Shown piece by piece: positions 1 to 6,915 of a stretch of 64,000 nucleotides of DNA. A model generated the notes under the pieces. The model saw only the letters and a program-made list of their open reading frames with translations, was not told where the DNA came from and did no database searches. How positions within the stretch are numbered: the stretch's first letter is position 1; every line of letters starts with the position of its first letter. The translations under genes were made by a program, and so were the position numbers. The DNA comes from Xanthobacteraceae bacterium (GTDB lineage Bacteria; Pseudomonadota; Alphaproteobacteria; Rhizobiales; Xanthobacteraceae): positions 62,001 to 126,000 of the forward strand of contig JAIENY010000004.1 of NCBI GenBank assembly GCA_019750915.1, in the 5' to 3' direction.

Positions 1-302
1 AAAAATAGGGCGCAATAGACAATGCGGGGCAATTTTGGTGATGGCGCGTGCAGTGTATTATCAGACCGCTCCGTACTGGTGGGCACGAACCTCATACTGG
101 CCCTGTGACTGCCTCGCAAATCGCCTCTGCGTCAGCCGCATCGTTGGCGGCGGACTGCACTTTCCGCGAAGGTTCAAACTGACCAGGCTTTGTTAAAAAG
201 CTTATCGGCTCGACTGCGGTCCTTGGGCGGAGAATTCGGGCAATGCGACTACAACCTGTACCGTGCAGTGCTGATCAAACCTATCTCCAGCGTCGCTCTC
301 CA
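1..302. other. Left-edge stretch without a supported gene
   Basis: No convincing gene is seen here. The only short frame with a start, at 41-196, would give a 51-residue Trp/Cys/Arg-rich peptide. It has no clear ribosome binding site and no recognisable domain. The stretch lies just outside the left 183-bp repeat of the tRNA-flanked module and may be decayed sequence from an earlier insertion. Confidence 0.4.
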
Positions 303-485
303 AAAACGGGAATTCTTCAATGGTTGCTCAGAGAATGCCTACCAATTTGGGAAGGTGACGGTTCGATTCCGGTCCCTGTAGAGACTCAGTGCATTTAAAA
401 ATGCCCGCCATTGGCGGGCTTTTCTTAAACGGAGAAAGACATTCTCCGAAATTCAGACTGGATGGCTGGGGCGGGAGGATTCGAA
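303..485. repeat. Left copy of 183-bp diverged direct repeat (att-like)
   Basis: This stretch aligns end to end, by eye, with 2671-2853, also 183 bp. Both copies hold, in the same order, a start AAAACGGGAATT, a tRNA T-arm-like string GGTTCGA, a GC-rich hairpin followed by T residues, and finally the tRNA-Gln 3' end. The last 45 bp (441-485 versus 2809-2853) differ at only four positions, and the last 23 bp are identical. The two copies bracket the AAA+ module. The simplest reading is duplicated attachment-site sequence at a tRNA gene. A local tandem duplication is the alternative. Confidence 0.75.
403..426 (+). terminator. Rho-independent terminator inside left repeat
   Basis: A 7-bp perfect GC stem (GCCCGCC / GGCGGGC) with an ATT loop is followed by TTTTCTT. 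It sits downstream of a decayed tRNA-like segment on the plus strand and has a weaker counterpart in the right repeat near 2770-2793. It would have ended the transcript of the lost plus-strand tRNA. Confidence 0.7.
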
Positions 486-542
486 TTCATGCATCCTGAT
501 CGAACCGGTCTCTGACCAATTACCGAACTGAGAGCGAGCCAG
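463..542 (-). pseudogene. tRNA-Gln-derived remnant
   Basis: Read on the minus strand, the 3' end (T-loop TTCGAATCC, acceptor CCGCCCCA, then GCCA) is identical to the intact tRNA-Gln at 2831-2905. The 5' two thirds differ. A D-arm-like string CTCAGTTCGGTA and an acceptor-like TGGCTCG can be seen, but stems do not close and no Gln anticodon loop is present. It is therefore a dead copy, or a chimeric attachment-site relic. The shared 23 bp at 463-485 are what an integrase acting on the tRNA 3' end would leave behind. Confidence 0.6.
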
Positions 543-659
543 CTTTTGCCTTATCGCCTCTGCCGCTCACCTGAAGCGACTTTCGAAAAAGCTCTTCGAG
601 AAATGATACTTCTGTTGTGATCCTAAATCAACGGCGCCGCCACAACATCATTTAAAATA

Positions 660-1193
660 TCAATTTTGCGAGTCTAATTTTGTGATGAGATTCGGGATGT
701 AATGGCAAGGAAGACCAAGGTCGACATGACCACCCGCGAGCTGAACATGATCACCCATTTTAACTGTCAAACCGGATGGGACCAGATAGACGCTCCGCGA
801 CCCATCTTGGTCTCCATCAAGGTGGACGAGACTCCTTACGTTAGCAAGATAGTCAGGGTTGATCGCCATGCGCGATGTGAACTGCGTGTTCTGCAACAGC
901 CTCGAAGCCTGTTCTATCGTCAGAAAGCCTACCACGCGCCCGCTTCCCGAGCGCCCTGCAAAACCCGCTGGATTTCCGTGGCAAGCAATAATCTGCTCAG
1001 TTTGATCCGGCGCACCGGCTCGATCTGCCGTCTTTGTAAAGGGCAACAAAGCCAACGCAACCGTGAAACCAACCGCTGCCAGAGTTAAATTCCGCCACGC
1101 AGGCGCGTCCCGCCAGAGACTGAAATCCTCTTGGGGCAACACCTCTGGAAACTGCCGCGACGCAGACAGAGGCATAAACTCTCGCTCTTTCAT
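660..1193 (-). CDS. Bitopic envelope protein of unknown function, partner of AAA+ ATPase
   Basis: A 177-residue protein that I do not recognise. It has a short cytoplasmic N-terminus, one membrane segment at about residues 35-55 and an exported C-terminal domain of about 120 residues. That domain carries two cysteines (in ACHGNP and LPCHYIPN) and a probable beta-rich stretch (VYLVPSGLTVKMGDHVQL). The ATG at 1193 is preferred because GGAG lies just before it; a longer frame to 1280 would overlap the ATPase gene. The gene starts 25 bp after the stop of the AAA+ gene, so the two are very likely cotranscribed, and both proteins are predicted to sit in the inner membrane. The pair lies inside the tRNA-flanked module. 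Function is unknown; an envelope substrate or adaptor for the ATPase is a guess. Confidence 0.65.
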   Translation of the reverse strand: MKEREFMPLSASRQFPEVLPQEDFSLWRDAPAWRNLTLAAVGFTVALALLPFTKTADRAGAPDQTEQIIACHGNPAGFAGRSGSGRVVGFLTIEQASRLLQNTQFTSRMAINPDYLANVRSLVHLDGDQDGSRSVYLVPSGLTVKMGDHVQLAGGHVDLGLPCHYIPNLITKLDSQN

Positions 1194-1218
1194 AACTCCG
1201 CTCCGCTGAAGCGTCCGC

Positions 1219-2490
1219 TTATTGCACAATAGTCGCCCACACGGCGCCTTGGCTTTCGGCAAGAGCAACGCGCGTGGCACCCTTTCGCTTAGCGTCGATT
1301 AGAGAGTCTGCAATAACTTCTTCAATGGCACGCACTAGATCACGTGCAGAGGCTGCATAGCCAAGCTTGCGATGTCTGTTCACGAGATCGAGCAGAATTT
1401 GAGGGTTGATACCGCCCTCACCAATCTCAAGACCGTATCCTTGGATCATACTTTCAATTTCAAGCGCGGCGACCCGCGCGACGTCGAGACCACCCAAAGG
1501 CTCAAAAATGAAGATGCGATCGATGCGGCTCAGAACTTCGGGCGCAAAACCCGAGGCGCGTAATGCACCATCCGAAGCCCGCCGCAACTCATCAGGTTCG
1601 TGCGCATATCGCTTGCTCAAATCGGCCAGCACATCGACCGCCGCATTCGTTGTCAGAATGAACAACGCGCGTGTTGTCGATATCTGCTTGCCGTCTGACG
1701 CCTCTGTCACGAATCCATCGTTCCATGCTGTCAGAAAGTTCTTATGGACATCGGGATGCGCCTTCTCAATTTCATCGAGAAGTACAATAGCATCCGGCGT
1801 ATCACGCAAACCGGCCGTCAGCTTGCCGTAACTCGTTGAGCCCACATAGCCTTTTGCAGCTCCAAACAACGACGTTGATGCGAACCCTCCGCTTGAGAAC
1901 TGCGTCATATCGAAGTGCAAAAGCTTTCGACCGATCACATTAGCAAGAACCTTGCCGAGATACGTCTTACCTGAGCCCGGAGGCCCGGCGAACAGAAAGA
2001 CGCCAACCGGTTTTCCCCGATGCTCCAGAGCGAGGCGACGCCGGATTTGCGCAGCCAACTCAAAACAAACGCGATCCTGGCCGACAACGCGGCTTTTAAG
2101 AGTGTCCGTCAACGCTTCGGCATCAATGAAGACCGCTTCGGCCTCCTGATGGATACGCCGCTCAAGTTCCTGGCGGTTAGTCAGGCGATCGAGGATGTCC
2201 ATAAGTATTTTCCATTTGGTAAGCCATCTTGGCAATCGATTGCGATGTCGAAGATAAGACAGCAGCGCGAATGCCCAAGCGAGCGCGCAAAGGCTGCCGC
2301 CGACCCAGAATATGATCGTTATGTTGTTGCGGATCCATCTGCTCAACTCCGGTGAAAAAAGGACATGACCGAGTTGAAATGCGATCTGAACGACGGCGGT
2401 AATCGCCATGATCAGCAGCATCAGTGGCAGATATCGTGTGAGCTTATCTGAGAGAGAAAACATCGGCGAATTAATGAAAGCGATAGCCAC
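1219..2490 (-). CDS. Membrane-anchored AAA+ ATPase of ClpB/ClpA D2 type
   Basis: A 423-residue protein with two membrane segments at about residues 20-45 and 55-78, then a single AAA+ module. Walker A is GPPGSGKT and Walker B is IVLLDEIEKAH; a Clp D2-like small domain follows. The LDEIEKAH string is typical of the ClpA/ClpB second ATPase ring, but there is no first ring and no ClpN domain, so it is not a standard Clp unfoldase. The first possible start is GTG at 2490; ATG at 2463 is an alternative and neither has a strong Shine-Dalgarno. It is likely to remodel or extract proteins at the membrane with the small bitopic protein encoded next. It is probably accessory, because it lies between tRNA-derived repeats. 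Confidence 0.75.
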   Translation of the reverse strand: MAIAFINSPMFSLSDKLTRYLPLMLLIMAITAVVQIAFQLGHVLFSPELSRWIRNNITIIFWVGGSLCALAWAFALLSYLRHRNRLPRWLTKWKILMDILDRLTNRQELERRIHQEAEAVFIDAEALTDTLKSRVVGQDRVCFELAAQIRRRLALEHRGKPVGVFLFAGPPGSGKTYLGKVLANVIGRKLLHFDMTQFSSGGFASTSLFGAAKGYVGSTSYGKLTAGLRDTPDAIVLLDEIEKAHPDVHKNFLTAWNDGFVTEASDGKQISTTRALFILTTNAAVDVLADLSKRYAHEPDELRRASDGALRASGFAPEVLSRIDRIFIFEPLGGLDVARVAALEIESMIQGYGLEIGEGGINPQILLDLVNRHRKLGYAASARDLVRAIEEVIADSLIDAKRKGATRVALAESQGAVWATIVQ

Positions 2491-2520
2491 CTGCTATCGC
2501 GGTTATTCTTAGTCGATTGC

Positions 2521-2570
2521 GGTGGCACTCCACCCTGCTGAACGGACAATAACGGAAATTTTATTATTGT
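2521..2570. promoter_or_regulatory. Two inverted repeats upstream of the AAA+ gene
   Basis: GGTGG-CACT-CCACC at 2521-2534 and ACAATAA-N11-TTATTGT at 2546-2570 lie 30-80 bp upstream of the ATPase start, in clearly AT-richer sequence than the surrounding genes. Both are symmetric enough to be operator sites or part of the promoter of the two-gene module. No regulator gene lies inside the module. This is inference from symmetry alone. Confidence 0.3.
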
Positions 2571-2670
2571 GATAACTTAAGAAGGGCTGAAAAATCTAAA
2601 TTATCCGCCATTGGCATTGCCACCTAACCACGCAGTGGTTTTATTCCAAAGTCTTCACGAGAGACTCTGG

Positions 2671-2853
2671 AAAACGGGAATTTCTCAATAGATAGCTAGA
2701 GAATACCGGTTGAATTTTGAGAGGTGCGGGTTCGAAAACGCTCTCGGCAGAGAATTCCGTTACACAAAAGCCCCCGTTTAGCGGGCCTTTCCTACTCAAA
2801 GGAATAATATTCTCCAAAATCCGGACTGGCTGGCTGGGGCGGGAGGATTCGAA
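2671..2853. repeat. Right copy of 183-bp diverged direct repeat, overlapping tRNA-Gln 3' end
   Basis: Counterpart of 303-485, in the same orientation and of the same length. Its last 23 bp are the 3' end of the intact tRNA-Gln. It also contains, on the plus strand, a decayed tRNA 3' end (GTGCGGGTTCGAAAACGCTC followed by TCGGCA) and a weakened terminator hairpin at about 2770-2793. The intact tRNA here and the defective copy at 463-542 match attR/attL geometry: the element extends away from the tRNA 3' end. Confidence 0.7.
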
Positions 2854-2905
2854 CCTCCGTATGGTGGAATCAAAATCCACTGCCTTACCACTTGGCGACG
2901 CCCCA
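2831..2905 (-). tRNA. tRNA-Gln (anticodon UUG)
   Basis: On the minus strand a full cloverleaf can be drawn. Acceptor TGGGGCG pairs with CGCCCCA. The D-arm is in GTCGCCAAGTGGTAAGGC. The anticodon stem GTGGA/TCCAC encloses the loop TTTTGAT, giving anticodon TTG. The T-arm is GGAGG-TTCGAAT-CCTCC. A discriminator G and an encoded CCA (2831-2833) follow. The gene is 75 bases with CCA. It serves glutamine CAA codons. Its 3' end is the probable integration target for the neighbouring module. Confidence 0.97.
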
Positions 2906-3229
2906 ACAACGTCAGGCGATTTGCCTGTGCGATACAGGCGAAAATCGCAGGGACCGACAGCGGCGTCCTCGGCCAACGGGCCAAAGTAAACGGTCCGCGA
3001 TTCCGCAATCCCGCCGCTGTCGTACAGATACCAGCGCCCGGTTTCAACCCGCCTTGCCTTGGTCCGACCAGAAATTATGCTGGAAAATCAGCCGCGTGCA
3101 TCGAAAATCCGCCACCTCTCTCCGCCAGGAGTGGAAAATCTCGCTGCTTTGCAAGATGCCGCCGGGGGAGCGCGCAGACGGGAAGGCTGCTGGACAGCAT
3201 ATGGTTCAGGAACCGTGAGGCTTCCAGCA
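2906..3229. other. Non-coding gap between tRNA-Gln and regA
   Basis: No supported gene in about 320 bp. It must hold the tRNA promoter and the 3' end of the long cyo-surf1-regBA transcript. A small inverted repeat GCCTGT-N5-ACAGGC at 2923-2939 lies just upstream of the tRNA. I see no clear hairpin-plus-T-run terminator for regA. Confidence 0.5.
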
Positions 3230-3763
3230 CTATTTCACGCGCATCTTTGACAATTTCCGGGCAAGCGTGCGTCTGTGCATGCCCAGCCGGCGAGCGGCTT
3301 CCGAGATATTGAATTCGGTATCCGCCAAGACCTCGTGAATATGCTCCCATTCAAGGTTTTTGATCGACGTCGGCCGGGTGGCGACAACGACGGACGTATC
3401 CCCGTCCGCTTTCCGGAACGCGGCCTCGATATCGTCGGTGTTCGATGGCTTGGCGAGATAATGGCATGCTCCCAGCTTGATCGCCTCCACCGCCGTCGCG
3501 ATGCTCGCGAATCCGGTCAACACGACGATCTTCGTTTCGGGATCGTGGTCGCTCAGCATCTTGACGCATTCGAGGCCGGAGCCGTCGGCAAGCTTGAGAT
3601 CGACCACTGCATATTGCGGATCATAAATCTCAAGCAGCCCCTTCAACTCGCCGACACGCTGACACAGCCGCACCTCATACTCCCGGCGCTCGAACGATCG
3701 TCCGAGCGCGCGCGCGAAGGACGCATCATCTTCGACAATTGCGAGGCGTCGCTTTGTGTCCAT
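3230..3763 (-). CDS. regA: Redox response regulator RegA/ActR/PrrA family
   Basis: A 177-residue regulator with an N-terminal receiver domain: acidic pair D12/D13, phospho-acceptor D55 in VVDLKL, T83 and K105. The C-terminal Fis-type helix-turn-helix is in NISEAARRLGMHRRTLARKL. Length and order match the RegA/ActR/PrrA family, which in alphaproteobacteria switches respiratory oxidases, carbon fixation and nitrogen metabolism according to the redox state of the quinone pool. It is the last gene of the cyo-surf1-regB-regA run, with 1 bp separating it from regB. The location in the quinol oxidase operon suggests feedback on the operon itself. Confidence 0.92.
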   Translation of the reverse strand: MDTKRRLAIVEDDASFARALGRSFERREYEVRLCQRVGELKGLLEIYDPQYAVVDLKLADGSGLECVKMLSDHDPETKIVVLTGFASIATAVEAIKLGACHYLAKPSNTDDIEAAFRKADGDTSVVVATRPTSIKNLEWEHIHEVLADTEFNISEAARRLGMHRRTLARKLSKMRVK

Positions 3764-3764
3764 G

Positions 3765-5063
3765 TCAGTTCCGCGGTGACAACGATGCGAGAGGCAGCCT
3801 GAGCGTCACAATCGCGCCGCCGATATCCGCATTGGTGGCTTCCACTGTACCACCGAGCTTGCGGACGACATTGACGACGAGAAACAGTCCCAGGCCACCG
3901 CCCTGTCGGCCTTTTGTGGTGTGATAGGGTTTCCCGAAAGCCGTCAGCATATCCCTGCTAAATCCCGGTCCATCGTCGCTAACGATGAGTACGATGTCGC
4001 CTTGCTTCCGTGCCACATGGGCACGAACAAGCTTCGGCGAAGCATCAAGTGCATTGTCGAACAGATTAAAGATAACCTGCTTCAACGCGGTATCCGACAC
4101 AATCGCCTCGTCATGCCCAAACTCGTTAACATAATCGAACCGCTCCGGAGAACGGTTCTGCCGCCACTCCTCGGCAAGACCATCGAAATAGGCATTGACA
4201 GTGGTCCGCAGAGTTCCCTCTCCACGCGCCTCGCCGGACGACATCAGAATTCCGGAAACGATCGCTTTGCAGCGATCGACCTGCAGCTGCATTTCAGAGA
4301 TTTCATGTGAAAGTTCAGGTGTCCGCGTCAGCGAGGGCATATGCTGCCAGTCGTTCAGGATCACAGACAAGGTTGCCAAGGGCGTTCCGAGTTCGTGTGC
4401 GGCCCCGGATGCGAGCAACCCCATCCGCACCACATGATCCTCCTCAGCCGACTGCTGGCGCAGACGCGCGAGATAATCGTCACGCGCGCGCAGATTGCGA
4501 TTGATCCGGCTGATGAAAAACACGATCAGCGCCGCTGAAAGCACCAACGATACAAAAGTGCCCTCGATGTGCAAGCGGCCAAAGTCTTTTCCATGGCCAT
4601 TGAAAATATCGCGATAGAATTCACTGAGCCAGAAGAAGCAGCTGCTACTGATGAAAACCAGAACCCAACCCGCCCAGGCATCCAGCAGAATGACGGCAAG
4701 GCTGATTTGAAGGAGATAAAGCGAGACGAATGGATTGTCGGCGCCACCAGTCAGATAGAGCTGCGCCGTGAGCGCAGCCACATCGAGCAAAAGTCCGAGA
4801 AAAAGCTCGGTGCCGCTCACAACGTCACGGTGGTTGTGGCGGATCAGACTGAGGACATTCAGAGCGACCAGAAAGGCGATCACATAGGCCAGATTGGCCA
4901 GCGGCAGATCTATGCCAAGGCCGTATTGAACGACAAGAATCGTCACCACCTGGCCGATAATCGCAAGCCAGCGGAACTGAATCAGAAGCAGCAGGTTTTT
5001 CCTGTCTGCGACTTCGTCGATGGTGATGGAAATCGTCCGGCTCCCGGCTGGGTGTACGGGCAA
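3765..5063 (-). CDS. regB: Redox sensor histidine kinase RegB/ActS/PrrB family
   Basis: A 432-residue kinase with about six membrane segments in residues 25-185. The quinone-site motif GGADNPF is at 106-112. The H-box has H223 in ASGAAHELGTPLA. C265 in VDRCKAI is the position of the redox-active cysteine of RegB. The catalytic ATP domain ends in GGGLGLFL. By family knowledge it autophosphorylates when the quinone pool is reduced and passes phosphate to RegA. The start is probably TTG at 5063, preceded by CGGGAT, 3 bp after the SURF1 stop; no ATG lies nearby. The tight spacing implies translational coupling with the oxidase assembly gene. Confidence 0.92.
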   Translation of the reverse strand: MPVHPAGSRTISITIDEVADRKNLLLLIQFRWLAIIGQVVTILVVQYGLGIDLPLANLAYVIAFLVALNVLSLIRHNHRDVVSGTELFLGLLLDVAALTAQLYLTGGADNPFVSLYLLQISLAVILLDAWAGWVLVFISSSCFFWLSEFYRDIFNGHGKDFGRLHIEGTFVSLVLSAALIVFFISRINRNLRARDDYLARLRQQSAEEDHVVRMGLLASGAAHELGTPLATLSVILNDWQHMPSLTRTPELSHEISEMQLQVDRCKAIVSGILMSSGEARGEGTLRTTVNAYFDGLAEEWRQNRSPERFDYVNEFGHDEAIVSDTALKQVIFNLFDNALDASPKLVRAHVARKQGDIVLIVSDDGPGFSRDMLTAFGKPYHTTKGRQGGGLGLFLVVNVVRKLGGTVEATNADIGGAIVTLRLPLASLSPRN

Positions 5064-5066
5064 TTA

Positions 5067-5906
5067 CTATCCCGATTGGATTTTCGCAGACCCAGCCCGT
5101 TTTTTACGCAGCGCCCATTCCAGCCGGGCGGCATAAAACGCCCATCCCGCCAGCATGGCCGCCAGCCCGAACCAGGTCAGCGCATAGACCAGATGGTTGT
5201 TCGGAAACGTGACCACGGTCAATCCCCCCCTTGGAAAGGCAACTTCACCGCTCGACGCATCCGCATCGATGAAATATGGGGCCGCTCCCTCAACACCGCG
5301 TGCAGCCGCGATTGCCGCAATATCCCGTGAAAACCAGTGGTCAGAGGCGGGATCATTCCTTCGCAAAAAGCCCCCTTTCGGCTCCGTCACACGCAGCAAG
5401 CCTGTCACGGTCGTCTCGTTTCGAGGCGGGAGCCGCTGGCCAGCACCCGCGCGTTGCTCGTCCGGGATGAAGCCGCGATTGATAAAAACTGAAAAGCCTG
5501 CGTCGGTCTTGAACGGCGCGAGCACCCAGTAGCCAGATCCCAGCTCCGTTACCGCTTTAGCAAGAGTTTCAAAACTGTCGAGAAAACGGCCCGTCACTAC
5601 GACATGACGATAAGCATCGTCAGAAGCGTTGATTGAGGACCATTTCTGCGGACCAGGGGCCGGTATGGGCGCTGCATGTATCCTGGCATCAACGCTGGCG
5701 ATCAGATCGAGCTTCCACGCCCGCCGTTCGACCTGCCAAACGCCAAGCGCAAAAAGCAACGAGATACCGAGAAGCGCAAAAGTTCCGAGAAGCGTGATTT
5801 TGAGAGGAGATGACGGCACGGCCAAGTGCTCGCCCGCTTCATCGACATGCTGGGCGAGGTTCGAACCAGTGTTCTCCTTGCCCCGCACGTCGAATGTGAT
5901 CCTCAA
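5067..5906 (-). CDS. SURF1-family oxidase assembly protein
   Basis: A 279-residue protein with the SURF1 layout: one membrane helix near the N-terminus (about residues 40-60), a periplasmic domain with the conserved strings YWVLAPF and NRGFIP, and a second helix near the C-terminus (LVYALTWFGLAA). SURF1 proteins help deliver heme a to heme-copper oxidases. Placement between cyoD and regB suggests a quinol-oxidase-dedicated copy, as is known in Paracoccus (Surf1q), rather than the cytochrome c oxidase copy. The frame starts with TTG at 5906, overlapping the cyoD stop by 4 bp; GTG at 5888, with GAGGA upstream, is an equally possible start. Confidence 0.85.
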   Translation of the reverse strand: MRITFDVRGKENTGSNLAQHVDEAGEHLAVPSSPLKITLLGTFALLGISLLFALGVWQVERRAWKLDLIASVDARIHAAPIPAPGPQKWSSINASDDAYRHVVVTGRFLDSFETLAKAVTELGSGYWVLAPFKTDAGFSVFINRGFIPDEQRAGAGQRLPPRNETTVTGLLRVTEPKGGFLRRNDPASDHWFSRDIAAIAAARGVEGAAPYFIDADASSGEVAFPRGGLTVVTFPNNHLVYALTWFGLAAMLAGWAFYAARLEWALRKKRAGSAKIQSG

Positions 5907-6286
5907 GGCAACTCACTCATGCTGTGACCGGGCATCATGTTGGCGTTGAGGTGGTACATCACCCACAACGAACCGGACAGCGTGATCACCACGATGATGA
6001 CAGTGAACAGCAATGCCATCAGCGTCCAGCCGCCATCTGACCTCGGACTCATATGCAGGAAGTAGATCATATGAACCACGATCTGCACCACGGCCAGCGC
6101 CATGATGACGAGCCCAGTCACTGTCTTGCTCTCGATAGTGCCGTCCATCACCAGATAGAACGGGATGGCCGTCAAAATAACCGCCAGCACAAAGCCGGTC
6201 ATGTAACTCTTGTACGAACCATGGGCGTGTTCATCGCTGTGCCCGTGATCGTCGTGACCGTGGCCAGCCTGCGTGTTGGCGCTCAT
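5903..6286 (-). CDS. cyoD: Quinol oxidase subunit IV (CyoD)
   Basis: A 127-residue protein: a His/Asp-rich cytoplasmic N-terminus (about residues 8-26) followed by three membrane helices, as in CyoD. The string VVHMIYFLHM is typical of the family. Subunit IV assists assembly and copper-site integrity of the bo3-type enzyme. ATG at 6286 overlaps the cyoC stop by 4 bp (ATGA), which is preferred over a longer upstream frame that would run into cyoC. The His-rich tail is longer than in E. coli and could bind metal, which is an inference. Confidence 0.9.
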   Translation of the reverse strand: MSANTQAGHGHDDHGHSDEHAHGSYKSYMTGFVLAVILTAIPFYLVMDGTIESKTVTGLVIMALAVVQIVVHMIYFLHMSPRSDGGWTLMALLFTVIIVVITLSGSLWVMYHLNANMMPGHSMSELP

Positions 6287-6912
6287 CGCAGCGTCCCCAT
6301 TAAGTAGACAAAGGTGAATACGCCGATCCAGATCACGTCCAAGAAGTGCCAGAACATGCTGAAGCAATTGAGCCGGCGCAAATTGGCGGGGATCAGGCCA
6401 TGACGCGAAACCTGAATCATCATCGTGCCCATCCAGATGATGCCGAAGGTCACGTGCAGACCGTGGGTTCCGACCAGCGTGAAAAACGATGACAGGAAGG
6501 CACTGCGCTGTGGCGTCGCCCCTTCGTGGATCAGATGGGCAAACTCGCTCAACTCATAAGCGAGGAAGCCAAGTCCAAACAACGCGGTGATGACAAGCCA
6601 GCCCTGAGTCTTGCCGATCTTGCCTTCGTAAGCCGCCAGCATGGCGAACCCGCAGGTGATCGATGACAGCAACAGGAAGCTGGTTTCGATCGCCACATCC
6701 TTCAGCTCGAACAGGTCCTTCGGCGATGGACCCGCAGCGTAGTTTCCACCGAGCACGCCGAAAGTCGCAAACAAGATCGCAAAGATGAGGCAGTCGCTCA
6801 TCAGATAGATCCAGAAACCGAGCGCAGTGCTGCCGCCTTCCGGATGAGCGTGTTCGTCCAGTTCGTAGAAGACCGGCCTCTCGCCAGCGTTTGCCTGAGT
6901 AGCAACGTTCAT
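6283..6912 (-). CDS. cyoC: Quinol oxidase subunit III (CyoC)
   Basis: A 209-residue protein with five predicted membrane helices and the COX3 fold of short bacterial subunit III (FWIYLMSDCLIFAILFA near the start; GTHGLHVTFGIIWMG; WHFLDVIWIGVF at the end). It forms part of the terminal quinol oxidase in the inner membrane. It lies 3 bp after cyoB and overlaps cyoD by 4 bp, so the subunits are translated as a coupled set. Confidence 0.93.
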   Translation of the reverse strand: MNVATQANAGERPVFYELDEHAHPEGGSTALGFWIYLMSDCLIFAILFATFGVLGGNYAAGPSPKDLFELKDVAIETSFLLLSSITCGFAMLAAYEGKIGKTQGWLVITALFGLGFLAYELSEFAHLIHEGATPQRSAFLSSFFTLVGTHGLHVTFGIIWMGTMMIQVSRHGLIPANLRRLNCFSMFWHFLDVIWIGVFTFVYLMGTLR

Positions 6913-6915
6913 TGC

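Noticed and set aside
41-196. 51-codon Trp/Cys-rich frame at left edge
   Set aside because: No ribosome binding site and no family; may be chance or a gene fragment.
441-2853. Prophage or integrative element with its own integrase
   Set aside because: No recombinase, phage or conjugation gene lies between the repeats; only two genes are present.
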